A DNA stretch of 64,000 nt from Paenibacillus_AB hodogayensis (GCF_039536325.1 NZ_BAAAYO010000005.1:1-64000); one strand, 5' to 3'; counted from the first letter of the stretch, positions 8,822-18,356 are shown. Program-made: numbers and translations. Notes: generated by a model from the sequence alone, not told the origin.

Positions 8822-9697
8822 ATGAAAAAGTTTTCTTTAGCAGCAGTTATCCTCGCATCCGCTTTGGCGGTAACGGCATGCGGCTCTAGTTCCAACAAAG
8901 ACAACGGCGGAGCGCCTTCGACAGGCGGCGGTCAACCTGCTGCTGCAAAGGTAACGGTGCTTAAAGTAGCACGAAATGCAGTACCCAATCCTCCGTTCAG
9001 TTATTTGAATGACAAAAATGTAATGGACGGATATACGGTGGAGTATTTGAAATTATTGGACGAGCGTCTGGAAGAATATAAGTTCGAATATGAAGAAATC
9101 GCTCGCGAAGCTATGCTTGTCGGTGTAGAGTCCGGTAAATACGATTTCGCGGCAAATTTCTACTACCGTAACCCGGAGCGCGAAGCGAAATATTTGTTCA
9201 GCGCAGTCGAATATGGGTATTCGTTGAATTCTTTGATCGTAAAAAAAGATCGGGATGATATTCGTAGCTTGGACGATATGAAAGGAAAAAAATTAACTCC
9301 GATGAGCCCATCCACTGGATTGCGCACGTTGGTCGTCGATTACAACAAGAAAAATGCGAGCAATCCCATTCTTGTTGAAGATATCGATGCAGTAACGGAT
9401 GCAGAAGCTGTGCAATGGGTAGCAAGCGGTAAATATGACGCCTTTTTAACCAATACGACAGTATTCGAGAACGTAAATGCGCAATTGAAATTGCCTTTGA
9501 AAATTGCGGCTTACGTAACAAAGGAACCGATTTGGGTATTATTTAACAAAGACAAAAAAGACCTGGCCGCACGTTTTGACGAAGCAACAAAAGCCTTGAT
9601 TGATGACGGTACATTGCCGGCACTTTCTGAAAAATGGTTTGGCGTGAACATGTTCAAATCGCTTAAAGACGTGAACGAGCAATATAAATTTAAATAA
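8822..9697 (+). CDS. Amino-acid ABC importer solute-binding lipoprotein
   Basis: The 291-residue protein starts with a signal peptide ending in the lipobox VTAC (Cys20), followed by a Ser/Gly/Asn-rich linker. The mature part matches the family-3 periplasmic-binding fold (SBP_bac_3): a first strand before NPPFSYLNDKNVMDGYTVEYLK, then a hinge region SLDDMKGKKLTPMSPSTGLRTL. It would be anchored on the outer face of the membrane and deliver substrate to the two permeases encoded next. Substrate is probably an amino acid or derivative, perhaps sulphur-containing by analogy with TcyJ/K or YxeM, but no residue proves it. Confidence 0.9.
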   Translation: MKKFSLAAVILASALAVTACGSSSNKDNGGAPSTGGGQPAAAKVTVLKVARNAVPNPPFSYLNDKNVMDGYTVEYLKLLDERLEEYKFEYEEIAREAMLVGVESGKYDFAANFYYRNPEREAKYLFSAVEYGYSLNSLIVKKDRDDIRSLDDMKGKKLTPMSPSTGLRTLVVDYNKKNASNPILVEDIDAVTDAEAVQWVASGKYDAFLTNTTVFENVNAQLKLPLKIAAYVTKEPIWVLFNKDKKDLAARFDEATKALIDDGTLPALSEKWFGVNMFKSLKDVNEQYKFK

Positions 9698-9721
9698 TTT
9701 GTTGAACGGAGGGGCAACCCA

Positions 9722-10423
9722 TTGCTTAATATGGCAGAAGTCATCGATGCGTTTTGGAAGCTTCTTCCTAAACTGCCCCTTACGTTATCCTTTACGGGAT
9801 TGGCCTTAGTTGGGGGGACTTTACTGGGATTTGTGTTAGCGCTAATTCGAATTTTTCAAATCCCGGTGCTTTCTCAATTGATTGTTGTGTATATTTCTTT
9901 TATGCGCTGCACGCCTGGTATCGTACAATTATTTTTAATTTTTTACGGACTACCGAAGCTATTGCTTCAAGTTGGCATCCATATTAACTCATGGAGTAAT
10001 TTTACGTTTGCAGTGATCGCCTTTGGACTGCATTGTGGAGCCGTGATGTCAGAAGTAATTCGTTCTGCCTATTTGGCTATACCGAAATCGCAATATGAGG
10101 CAGCGAGTGCAGTCGGAATGTCGTATTTCCAATCGTTGCGACGCATCATTATTCCGCAAATGCTGCGCATTGCAACTCCGGTTATTGGAAATAATGCGAT
10201 TTCGATTTTTAAAGAATCGTCTCTGGTGTTTACCGTCGGTGTTGTTGATTTAATGGGTCAAGCTCAAATCTTAACCCAGCGTAAATATGGGATCACTCTA
10301 ATTGAAACCTATTTGGCTGTATCGTTTATCTATTGGTTCTTTTCGATGATATTTGGCCGTTTGCTTACCTTCTATCAGAATCGTACGGAACGGAAATATA
10401 AGATTATGGCTAGAAGGGCATAG
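9722..10423 (+). CDS. Amino-acid ABC importer permease 1
   Basis: This 233-residue HisM/GlnP-type permease has about five membrane segments and the EAA loop YEAASAVGMSYFQSLRRIIIPQ that docks onto the ATPase. TTG at 9722 is preferred to ATG 9731 because GGAGGGG lies seven bases before it. It is paired with a second, non-identical permease, so the channel is probably a heterodimer as in TcyLM. Confidence 0.9.
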   Translation: MLNMAEVIDAFWKLLPKLPLTLSFTGLALVGGTLLGFVLALIRIFQIPVLSQLIVVYISFMRCTPGIVQLFLIFYGLPKLLLQVGIHINSWSNFTFAVIAFGLHCGAVMSEVIRSAYLAIPKSQYEAASAVGMSYFQSLRRIIIPQMLRIATPVIGNNAISIFKESSLVFTVGVVDLMGQAQILTQRKYGITLIETYLAVSFIYWFFSMIFGRLLTFYQNRTERKYKIMARRA

Positions 10424-10435
10424 AGGTGATTCCAT

Positions 10436-11155
10436 ATGTTATTGGATTGGGATTATATGTTGAGCAAGCTGCCTTTAATTATTGAAGCAATACCGAGAAC
10501 GTTGCTGTTAGTGTTGGTATCGGCATTCATCGGGTTTATTTTCGGTTTTTTATTAGCTATTGTTCGTTCTTATAAAATACCCGTGTTATCCCAACTGGCA
10601 ACAGCGTACATTTCCATTTTCCGCGGCGTACCGTTGCTTGTTCAAATGTACCTCGTCTATTTTGGATTACCACATTTATTTGTGTATGTAAATGAGGCTT
10701 TTGCAATTACATTTTTTCCTGCCGAGTTTAACAAGATGTTTATTGCGCTTCTCATTTTTTCGCTGTATACAGCAGCATACCAGGCAGAGGTTTGGTATTC
10801 CGCACTTCGTGCAGTGGACTACAATCAAATGGAAGCTGCATTATCGGTCGGGATGACCTTACCACAAGCGCTGATTCGGATTTTTATTCCTCAAGCATTA
10901 GTAAGTGCCATTCCGAATTTTGCAAATTTATTTATTGCTTTATTTAAGCAGACGTCACTTGCTTTTACGATAAAAGTAGTTGATATTATGGCAGTTGCAA
11001 AGATGGAAGCGGGTTCTACTTATCGCTATTTGGAAATGTATGTGCTCATTGCAATTGTCTACTGGGTTTTGATATTGGCATTTGAACGGGCATTCGTATT
11101 TTTAGAAAAATATTTTTCAAATCAGAAAAAACATCGCGCTGTTTCTAGAGGGTAA
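10436..11155 (+). CDS. Amino-acid ABC importer permease 2
   Basis: The 239-residue protein is a second HisQM-type permease, with EAALSVGMTLPQALIRIFIPQ as its EAA loop and five predicted membrane helices. It starts 12 bases after permease 1 with GAGGTG upstream and closes the operon; a strong terminator follows within 80 bases. The two permeases are clearly related but differ in length and loop sequences. Confidence 0.9.
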   Translation: MLLDWDYMLSKLPLIIEAIPRTLLLVLVSAFIGFIFGFLLAIVRSYKIPVLSQLATAYISIFRGVPLLVQMYLVYFGLPHLFVYVNEAFAITFFPAEFNKMFIALLIFSLYTAAYQAEVWYSALRAVDYNQMEAALSVGMTLPQALIRIFIPQALVSAIPNFANLFIALFKQTSLAFTIKVVDIMAVAKMEAGSTYRYLEMYVLIAIVYWVLILAFERAFVFLEKYFSNQKKHRAVSRG

Positions 11156-11185
11156 TGAAGTGAAAGTCAGACACTTGGGACTAGG

Positions 11186-11232
11186 AGCAAGGGGGTTAAG
11201 CAGCTTGTATGCTTAACTCCTTTGCTTTTTTG
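11186..11232 (+). terminator. Terminator of the eight-gene operon
   Basis: GCAAGGGGGTTAAGCA pairs with TGCTTAACTCCTTTGC around a short loop, followed by TTTTTTG. The stretch to 11427 holds a candidate -10 (TATACT, 11397-11402) for aroC and nothing else recognised. Confidence 0.92.
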
Positions 11233-11427
11233 CGTTTATTGACTTCAGCTCATAAAAAATCGTAATCCCGATCATGGAATCGTTTGCTGCACAGGCGCTT
11301 AGTAATGTGAAATCTCTGAAGTGATATAGATTGTATCTATGGAATGCATATAAGATTTGGATTTTATTTATTTCATTCCCTGGATTACAATCAAGCTATA
11401 CTATCACATAAGACGGAGGCTAGCGCG

Positions 11428-12483
11428 ATGGCAGGAAGCAGCTTTGGGGAATGTTTGAAGATCACCACGTTCGGCGAGTCTCACGGCGAGGCGGTGGGGG
11501 TTATCGTGGATGGCGTCACGCCCGGGGTGGAACTGCACGAGCGGGACATCCAGATCCAGATGGACCGCAGAAAACCGGGCCAGTCGGCCGTCACTTCGCC
11601 CCGCAACGAATACGATATCGTGCACATTGTCTCCGGAATCTATGAAGGCAAAACGACGGGAACGCCGCTTACCGTTATTTTATATAACAAGGACATGAGA
11701 CCGGAAGCGTACGACGATATTCGCGAATCGTTCCGCCCGGGACATGCGGACTATACGTATTTGAACAAATACGGCTTGCGCGATCATCGGGGCAGCGGCC
11801 GGGCTTCGGGACGGGAGACGGCTGGTCGGGTGGCGGCGGGGGCCATAGCCCGCAAATTGCTGGAGCGGCGCGGCGTGCAGGTCGTCGCGTACACGAAGGA
11901 AATCGGCGGCATTGCGTGCCGGACGTTCGACGAAAGCGAGATCGAGCGCAACCCGGTTCGGGCCTGCGACCCGGAAGCGGCGGCGAAGATGGTGGACAAA
12001 GTCGTGCAGCTGGCATCCGTCGGGGACAGCTGCGGCGGCATCGTGGAGTGCGTCGTGCGCGGGGTAGCCCCCGGCATCGGCGAGCCGGTGTTCGACAAGC
12101 TCGACGCCGAGCTGGCCAAGGCGATGCTGTCGATCGGGGCGGTGAAGGGCATCGAGTTCGGAGCCGGCTTTGCCGCTGCGGCGATGCAGGGGAGCGAGCA
12201 TAACGACGCGATGAGCGCCGACGGCTTCCTGACCAACCACGCGGGCGGTATTGCGGGCGGGATCAGCACCGGGCAGCCCATCGTGTTCCGCATCGCCGTC
12301 AAGCCGACGTCGTCCATCTCCGTTCCGCAACATACCGTCCGCGTGGACGGGGAGGAGCGGATTATCGAAACCCGGGGCAGGCACGACCCGTGCATATGCC
12401 CCAGAATCGTCCCGGTCGTGGAGGCGATGGCCTGCCTCGTCGTCGAGGACATGTACAAACGGCAAGCTGCGCTGAGAAATTGA
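11428..12483 (+). CDS. aroC: Chorismate synthase
   Basis: The enzyme converts 5-enolpyruvylshikimate-3-phosphate to chorismate using reduced FMN, the last step of the shikimate pathway. All three family signatures are present: GESHGEAVGVIVDG near the N-terminus, GSGRASGRETAGRVAAGA in the middle, and RHDPCICPRIVPVVEAM at the C-terminus. The start at 11428 (MAGSSFGE) is preferred over the upstream ATG 11344 because GGAGG precedes it and homologues begin here. The product of 351 residues is slightly shorter than the usual 360-390. Base composition shifts abruptly to GC-rich at this gene, marking the right edge of the AT-rich segment. It stands alone rather than with aroB or other aromatic genes. 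Confidence 0.96.
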   Translation: MAGSSFGECLKITTFGESHGEAVGVIVDGVTPGVELHERDIQIQMDRRKPGQSAVTSPRNEYDIVHIVSGIYEGKTTGTPLTVILYNKDMRPEAYDDIRESFRPGHADYTYLNKYGLRDHRGSGRASGRETAGRVAAGAIARKLLERRGVQVVAYTKEIGGIACRTFDESEIERNPVRACDPEAAAKMVDKVVQLASVGDSCGGIVECVVRGVAPGIGEPVFDKLDAELAKAMLSIGAVKGIEFGAGFAAAAMQGSEHNDAMSADGFLTNHAGGIAGGISTGQPIVFRIAVKPTSSISVPQHTVRVDGEERIIETRGRHDPCICPRIVPVVEAMACLVVEDMYKRQAALRN

Positions 12484-12614
12484 GCGGTCCGAAGCCCCGG
12501 CCTTTGCTGTTCCCGGGGGCGGAGCAGCCCCCGGCCCTCAGGGTCGTGCGTTCCGCTCAGGACCGGGTTTTGCTGTACGAATGTTCCGGAGGCAGCGCCG
12601 CGCATGAACCGCTC

Positions 12615-14201
12615 TTAAAGGACGCGGCTCGGCGGAACCCCGTAATGGTTCTTGAACAGTTTGACGAAATAGCCCTTATTGTCGTATCCCAATGCCAGCG
12701 CAATGTCTTCAATCGTCCGGTTGGACTCTTGCAAAAGTTCCTTCGCCCTCTCCATCTTCATGCGATTGACATATTCGATGAAATTTTCCCCGGTTTCCTT
12801 CTTGAACAAACGGCTGAAATAGCTGGCGTTCAGAAATAGCCGCTCGGCAACCTCGACTAGCGTAATTTTCTGATCCAAATGCAACAAAACATATTTCTGG
12901 GCATCGATGATTTCCGCTTTCTTGCTTTTCGTCGAGATTTGGTCCATCAAGGAAACGGCTCGTTCGAAAAACCGGATCATCCATTCCCGGAGCTGGCCGA
13001 TATTGTCCATTTCCTCCAGCTGCCCCTGCATCTTTTCATTGTTGTATTGATGGCTGAACGTGAGCTTCATTTGAATATCCAGCATCAGTTTGAACAAAAA
13101 GTGTTTGACCATGATCGGCTGAATTCTTCGAGCCGCAACGAACTGGACGAAGGCATCGACTACAGGCTGAACGTCCTTATTTCCTTCTACGATCAGATGA
13201 TGGACCTGCTCCGTATACCCGGAATAAAACGGCATCCAATCTTCCGGGTTATTTAACAGCCGAAACTGACCGGACTTAAAAATTTGGGGTTCCGCCGAGT
13301 AAAACGCTTGATCGTCGGCATGAAGCAATCCCAGCAGCTGCTGCTTAATGGCGGTAAAGTCCTGCTCGATCTCTCCGATAAAAAAGGAAACCTGTATTTT
13401 CAACACTTTGGATAACGTTCGCTGCACCTGTTTGCAAATTTGTTCGGCCCATTCGTCGGGCTTTGTCGCCAAGTCTTTCCGGCATGCGAACAAGAAGCAA
13501 AATTGTTTGGGAGAGTAGGAAAACGAGATCGCATTCGGCTCCTGCTGCAGCAGCTCCTCCAAAGCGTTGCAAATAATAAACTTCACCATATCTTCGTTCT
13601 GGTATCGGGTTAAGGCGTCCTGAAACCGGAACACGCTGCAAGCGACCGGAATCATATGGCTCATATCCGGATTCAGCCCGTATTCCGCAAGCTGCTCCCG
13701 CCATTTGGCTTTATCGGCCAGCGGCGTAGTCAGAAAATCGCGCAGCCACTGCTCCTTCCAGACCGACTTGCTTTTTACCGCTTGATAATGCAGCTTCTCC
13801 ACTTTTTTGTGCAGACGGCTATCTTCTTCGAGCCGACGGTATAACCGTTCGAGTATGCCCTGCACAAGCTCGATTTGGAGCGTCTCCTTCAGGATGTAGT
13901 CCTGTACGCCTAATTGAACGGCTTGCTGGGCAAATTTGAAATCGTCGTGGCACGATAAAATAACAAAGCGGGGATGCTCGTCTATTTGCTGAAGCGCCTT
14001 AATAAACTCGATTCCGTCCATTCCCGGCATCCCGATATCGGTAATGATCAAGTCCGGCATCTGCTCCTTGCTCATTTCCAGAGCGTCGTGAGCATTCGAA
14101 CAAGCGCCTATTAGCCGATACCCGTATTGCTCCCACGAGATCATCTTGGTTAAAAACGCAAGTACCGCCACATCGTCGTCAACGATCAAAGCTTTGTACA
14201 T
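12615..14201 (-). CDS. YesN-type response regulator with AraC DNA-binding domain
   Basis: The 528-residue protein begins with a receiver domain (VDDD near the N-terminus, phospho-acceptor Asp55 in IITDIGMPG, conserved Lys in LKET) and ends with two AraC-type helix-turn-helix motifs over the last 100 residues (VAERLFLNASYFSRLFKKETG and IALALGYDNKGYFVKLFK). A long middle segment is typical of YesN proteins. ATG 14201 (MYKALIVDDD) is chosen because GAGG is well spaced; the ATG at 14213 abuts the ribosome site. It overlaps the kinase gene by 23 bases. Phosphorylated by that kinase, it should activate the upstream sugar-uptake and GH2 genes. Confidence 0.92.
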   Translation of the reverse strand: MYKALIVDDDVAVLAFLTKMISWEQYGYRLIGACSNAHDALEMSKEQMPDLIITDIGMPGMDGIEFIKALQQIDEHPRFVILSCHDDFKFAQQAVQLGVQDYILKETLQIELVQGILERLYRRLEEDSRLHKKVEKLHYQAVKSKSVWKEQWLRDFLTTPLADKAKWREQLAEYGLNPDMSHMIPVACSVFRFQDALTRYQNEDMVKFIICNALEELLQQEPNAISFSYSPKQFCFLFACRKDLATKPDEWAEQICKQVQRTLSKVLKIQVSFFIGEIEQDFTAIKQQLLGLLHADDQAFYSAEPQIFKSGQFRLLNNPEDWMPFYSGYTEQVHHLIVEGNKDVQPVVDAFVQFVAARRIQPIMVKHFLFKLMLDIQMKLTFSHQYNNEKMQGQLEEMDNIGQLREWMIRFFERAVSLMDQISTKSKKAEIIDAQKYVLLHLDQKITLVEVAERLFLNASYFSRLFKKETGENFIEYVNRMKMERAKELLQESNRTIEDIALALGYDNKGYFVKLFKNHYGVPPSRVL

Positions 14202-15999
14202 GGCCGGCCTCATCCTCCTTAACGGACAATGGCAATCTTAAAGTAATGGACACACCTATGCCGGGCGAGCTTTCCACTTCAATGGCGTAGGCGGAGCCAT
14301 AAATGATTTTCAGACGTTCGTGAACGTTGCGCAGTCCGATCCCCGACATATTCGCTCTGGACCGGCTTGGAGCGTTTTCCTCCACCGTCTCGTCAATAAG
14401 CTTCAGGACATTTTTCAATTCCGCTTCGGTCATACCTTTCCCGTTATCTTGAACCGTTATATATAGCGAGTTCCCTTGTTTACGCGAGGAAATCGAAATT
14501 TCGCCGGATTTTTGCTGCAAGCCGTGAATATATGCATTTTCGATCAAAGGCTGCAGCGTAAAACGGGGGATGCTTTCCAACAGCGTATCGGAAGCCAAAT
14601 TGGTAGTAAACTGGACATCCTCCATGTGTCGGAAATTCATCAGCTTCATGTATTGCTCCACGGTGCCGACTTCCTCGTGCAAGGGCAGAAATTCGTTATT
14701 CCGATTAATCGTCATCCGCAGCAGGGTGGATAGAGACTCGATCGTGTTGGCGATCTCGTTCTCTCCCTTCATCATCACTTGCAGACGAATGGAATTGAGC
14801 GTATTGAACAAAAAATGCGGATTGATTTGCGCTTGCAGCAGCTCCAATTCGGCAATTCGTTTGCGGTTTTGCTCCCATTCGATCTGGCGGACCATTTCCT
14901 GAATGCGCTCCAGCATCCGGTCGAAAGACAGGCCGAGATGTCCGACCTCATCCTCGCCCTTGATCCCGGATCGCACGTCCAGATTGCCGATCTCCACTTT
15001 TTTCGCCGTTTTGGCCAAGGACGTAATGGGTCTCGTAAACTGGCGCAGCAAATAGTACATGACAACGGAGAATACAACGAAAAATAAAATTTGCAAAATA
15101 AAAATGGAGTTGATGAAATTGCCGAATTTGCCGATAACGTCTTTGGCGCTCATGAAGCTTTGCAAAGTCCAGCCAGCGAACGGCAGAGGGTGGTTGACCG
15201 CAAAATAATCCGCTCCGTTCCAGCGAAGGAGAGTGTCCTTCCCGCTTGCCTTAGGCGAAGGAACGGTTTGTCCGATCAGCCGGTCATCGGTTTGCGAGAG
15301 AACGGCGCCCGCAGCATCTTGTAGCATCATGATCTGATCGGGGCCATATTTGCTGAAAATTTGATGAAACTGCGTTTCGGGCTTGCTGATCATAATATAG
15401 GCGTTGGGACTTTTCGAATAAAGCTGAAAAGTACGGACGATCGTAATGAGATTTTTCGATTTTTCAGCTTCGGAAAGCACGTAATTTTTTTGCGCTCCCA
15501 GCCAGTGGGTCGTATTGATCGGGGCTTTGGACAGCTCCTCCAGCCACGGCTGCCGGTACATGCTCCCCAAATCGGTCTTATAGGTCGAATAATTGGTAAA
15601 ATACAGCCCGTTAGGAAGCAGGATCGTAATATACGTTCTTTCCCCGAACGATGTAATCGTATTCAGCTTTTCCGTAATTTGCTTGAAAGCGAACATGTCC
15701 ACCGATTCGGACGGATCGCTGTTGTATTTCGTATACGCCGTCCGGAAAGTCGTGATCAGTTCGCTATCGTATTGAATCGAGTTGGACGCGATCATCATAT
15801 CATGCACAAGATTCGAGACGTATAGTTCCGCCACTTCCAGCGATTGCTCGGCTTTCAAGATAGCCTTTTTCTCAAATTCGTTCTTCGTATGGATGCCGGT
15901 CAAGGCCAAAGTCGTAACGGAGGGCAGAACTAAGCACAATAGGGAGGTGGTAATTAACCTTTGCCTCCAGCTCATGGCCAGTCGTTTCATGAATCGCAT
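14179..15999 (-). CDS. YesM-type sensor histidine kinase
   Basis: The 606-residue kinase has a membrane segment at about 14-33, an extracellular sensor domain of about 260 residues, a second segment at 295-319, a HAMP linker, the His_kinase phospho-site in INPHFLFNTLN (His395) and an HATPase domain with DNGKGMT and GIGLRNVHERL. ATG 15999 is chosen since GGAGG lies seven bases upstream. YesM kinases sense sugars or solute-binding proteins outside the cell and phosphorylate the partner YesN encoded downstream with a short overlap. Its position after the ABC genes suggests it senses the same glucuronide-type oligosaccharide. Confidence 0.93.
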   Translation of the reverse strand: MRFMKRLAMSWRQRLITTSLLCLVLPSVTTLALTGIHTKNEFEKKAILKAEQSLEVAELYVSNLVHDMMIASNSIQYDSELITTFRTAYTKYNSDPSESVDMFAFKQITEKLNTITSFGERTYITILLPNGLYFTNYSTYKTDLGSMYRQPWLEELSKAPINTTHWLGAQKNYVLSEAEKSKNLITIVRTFQLYSKSPNAYIMISKPETQFHQIFSKYGPDQIMMLQDAAGAVLSQTDDRLIGQTVPSPKASGKDTLLRWNGADYFAVNHPLPFAGWTLQSFMSAKDVIGKFGNFINSIFILQILFFVVFSVVMYYLLRQFTRPITSLAKTAKKVEIGNLDVRSGIKGEDEVGHLGLSFDRMLERIQEMVRQIEWEQNRKRIAELELLQAQINPHFLFNTLNSIRLQVMMKGENEIANTIESLSTLLRMTINRNNEFLPLHEEVGTVEQYMKLMNFRHMEDVQFTTNLASDTLLESIPRFTLQPLIENAYIHGLQQKSGEISISSRKQGNSLYITVQDNGKGMTEAELKNVLKLIDETVEENAPSRSRANMSGIGLRNVHERLKIIYGSAYAIEVESSPGIGVSITLRLPLSVKEDEAGHVQSFDR

Positions 16000-16026
16000 G
16001 ACATCGCCTCCGTTCTTCAAGGAATG

Positions 16027-16060
16027 AAAAAGGGGATGTCGTCAAGACATCCTCCCTTTC
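16027..16060 (-). terminator. Intra-operon hairpin between binding-protein and kinase genes
   Basis: On the minus strand GGATGTC-TTGAC-GACATCC is followed by CCTTTTTC. It lies 16 bases beyond the solute-binding gene and would attenuate read-through into yesMN, or stabilise the upstream message. Confidence 0.7.
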
Positions 16061-16076
16061 AGTATAGCTTAGCCAA

Positions 16077-17420
16077 TTACTTATTGGAATCGACGATTTT
16101 TTTCAATTTCGTTTTAATATTGGCCATCGTCGTATCGAGATCGGATACTTTGAGCAAGTAGCTTTCCGCCTCCGCGATATAGGCTTTTTCCAGCTCGGCG
16201 TCGTAAGGCACGACGGTAGGAGGGTTTGGCAGCTTCGTTACTTTAAGCGTGTTGAGCAGGGAAGCTTTGTCGATTTTGTCCGGAGATTTGGTGGAAGCGA
16301 TAATCGCGTCTATTTCTTTCTCCAGATCGGCTTTTTTCCAAGCGGATAATTGTTTCGTCAAAGCCATTCCTTCGGTCGACAAGAAGCGGATGAATTGGTA
16401 AGCTTCTTGCTTATGCTTCGACTTGGCGGAGATGACAAGCGAGTCCGCGCCGCCGAAGGAGTAAACGTCGTCGCCTTTGTTGTTCGTAGGCCATGGGGCG
16501 AACGCCGATACGAACCCGGCCGGAATTTTGTCGGTTCCGCCCGCTTCGGCAATCATCCAAGGACCTGTCGGCATCATTCTGGCTTTCCCTTGGAAATATT
16601 GATCGCGGTACGGGATTTTTTGCGTAATGACATCCTGATAAGGGGTTACGGACTTATCGACATTTTCCATATCGTAACGAAGCTGCAGGGACTGTTTCAT
16701 CAGCGGGTTGTCGGCGTCGACGGCTTTGCCCTCGTCGTTCATAATGCCTTGGTTGCTTGAACCGCTGTATTTGCGCAACAAGAGGTAATCCTTCCATGTA
16801 TGAAAGTGCGCCCCGTATTGCTTCGTGGCTCCCTCGCCGCTCGTCAGCTTTTTCGCGTAATCGCGGAATTCGTCCCAAGTCCAGCTTTGGGGAACCGGCA
16901 AATTTGCCGCATCCAGCTGCGATTTGTTGAGCAGAACAAGCCACGGTCCGAATTTGCCTGGCAAGGAATAGCGCTTTCCTTCAACCTTCATCTGCTCGGC
17001 TTTGTACTCGTCCTCGTATTTCAAGCCTTCTTTGCCAATATAGCTATCCAGCGGCTCGAGCATTCCGTTGGAGGCTCTTTGGCTGAAGTTGGGTGTGGAA
17101 TTCAGGGAGAAGACGTCAAACGCTTCGTCCGATGCATACATCATATCGAGCTTTTTCAACGTTTCGTTGGAATCGTTTTCGACGAGCGGCACATATTTGA
17201 CTTTAATATTCGGATACTTTTTCTCGAATGCATCGATCGCAGGCTGGTAGACGGCAGGCGGCTCCCAGTTAATAAATTTGATTTCAACCTTCTGACCCGT
17301 TGCTGCCGGATCTTTGCCGGGATCGCTCGACGGTTGCTTGGTGTCGGCGCTGCCGCAGGCGGACAGAAGGCCGGCCGTCAGGATGGCGGACGCCGTTAGC
17401 GAGGCTACCTTTTTCTTCAT
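16077..17420 (-). CDS. Sugar ABC importer solute-binding lipoprotein (family 1)
   Basis: The 447-residue protein has a lipoprotein signal peptide with lipobox LLSAC (Cys22), then a family-1 extracellular solute-binding fold typical of oligosaccharide importers: the segment YQPAIDAFEKKYPNIKVKYV early and a C-terminal helical bundle. It is the third gene transport-wise in the minus-strand cluster, after two permeases. No ATPase is encoded in the locus, which is usual in Bacilli where a shared MsmX-type ATPase serves many such importers. Substrate is inferred from the co-transcribed GH2 enzyme to be a glucuronide or related oligosaccharide. Confidence 0.92.
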   Translation of the reverse strand: MKKKVASLTASAILTAGLLSACGSADTKQPSSDPGKDPAATGQKVEIKFINWEPPAVYQPAIDAFEKKYPNIKVKYVPLVENDSNETLKKLDMMYASDEAFDVFSLNSTPNFSQRASNGMLEPLDSYIGKEGLKYEDEYKAEQMKVEGKRYSLPGKFGPWLVLLNKSQLDAANLPVPQSWTWDEFRDYAKKLTSGEGATKQYGAHFHTWKDYLLLRKYSGSSNQGIMNDEGKAVDADNPLMKQSLQLRYDMENVDKSVTPYQDVITQKIPYRDQYFQGKARMMPTGPWMIAEAGGTDKIPAGFVSAFAPWPTNNKGDDVYSFGGADSLVISAKSKHKQEAYQFIRFLSTEGMALTKQLSAWKKADLEKEIDAIIASTKSPDKIDKASLLNTLKVTKLPNPPTVVPYDAELEKAYIAEAESYLLKVSDLDTTMANIKTKLKKIVDSNK

Positions 17421-17522
17421 CTAAAAAACCTCCCTTATGATCGCATATCTCTTTGATATCTGAACTTTACCATCGCGCGGGAATCGATCAAAGATTCTAT
17501 TTTTACTCTTTTTGCACTATTT

Positions 17523-18356
17523 TTACCCTTTTACCCCGCCTAATGCAATTCCTTCAATAACCTGCTTCTGTCCGATGATGAAAATGATCAGCAGCGGGAT
17601 GATGGCAGATACGGTTCCGGCCATAATGAGCGAGTAGTAGACGCCGCTTTCCGAGGCGAACTTCTGTATGCCGATTTGCACCGTTTCCAGATGGTGGCTT
17701 CGGATAAAAACAAGCGGGTTGGCGTAATCGTTCCACGTCCAAATAAAACGCAAAATCGCATAGGTAGCCAACGCCGGGCGAACCAACGGAAGGGCAATCG
17801 ACGTAAACATTTTGAATTGCCCGGCGCCGTCGATTCGGGCGGCATCCAGCAGCTCCTTATGAATCCCCAGGAAAAACTGCCTCAGCATGAACGTGCCTAG
17901 CGCACTGAAGGAGCCTACGAGAATAAGGCCCAGATGCGTGTCGACCAACCCCATCCATTTCAAAATAATAAACTGCGGCACGATAATCGACAGGTTCGGC
18001 ACCATAAAGGTCATGAGCACGACGACGAACAGGAAGTTCTTTCCTTTGAAAGGGACATGGGAAAAAGCATAGGCCGCCATGCTGGAGACGGCAACGGAAA
18101 CGAATGTCGTCAATAACGTGACTTTAATCGTATTCCAGTAGTACAGCGAGAACGGATGCTCCCCGAACCACACTTCCTTATAATTGTCCACGATCTGCCA
18201 ATTTCTCGGAATCCACTCGATCGGATATTTGAATACATCGACCTCCGGCTTGAAGGAAGCCGATATCATCCAGATGAAGGGCAGTAAGAAGAGCGATCCC
18301 AAAATCAGCATAAGCACGGTGGCCGCCAGCTTCCCGAGATTGTACCTGTTTTTCAT
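17523..18356 (-). CDS. Carbohydrate ABC importer permease (MalG type)
   Basis: The 277-residue protein has six predicted membrane helices and the EAA loop LLDAARIDGAGQFKMFTSIALPLVRP. It ends with the GVKG C-terminus common to MalG homologues. It is paired with the MalF-type gene 20 bases upstream in transcription and followed by the binding protein. Confidence 0.93.
   Translation of the reverse strand: MKNRYNLGKLAATVLMLILGSLFLLPFIWMISASFKPEVDVFKYPIEWIPRNWQIVDNYKEVWFGEHPFSLYYWNTIKVTLLTTFVSVAVSSMAAYAFSHVPFKGKNFLFVVVLMTFMVPNLSIIVPQFIILKWMGLVDTHLGLILVGSFSALGTFMLRQFFLGIHKELLDAARIDGAGQFKMFTSIALPLVRPALATYAILRFIWTWNDYANPLVFIRSHHLETVQIGIQKFASESGVYYSLIMAGTVSAIIPLLIIFIIGQKQVIEGIALGGVKG

Noticed and set aside
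11680..12605. Two long frames antisense to aroC
   Set aside because: aroC signatures fix the coding strand; the antisense frames begin and end without signals.
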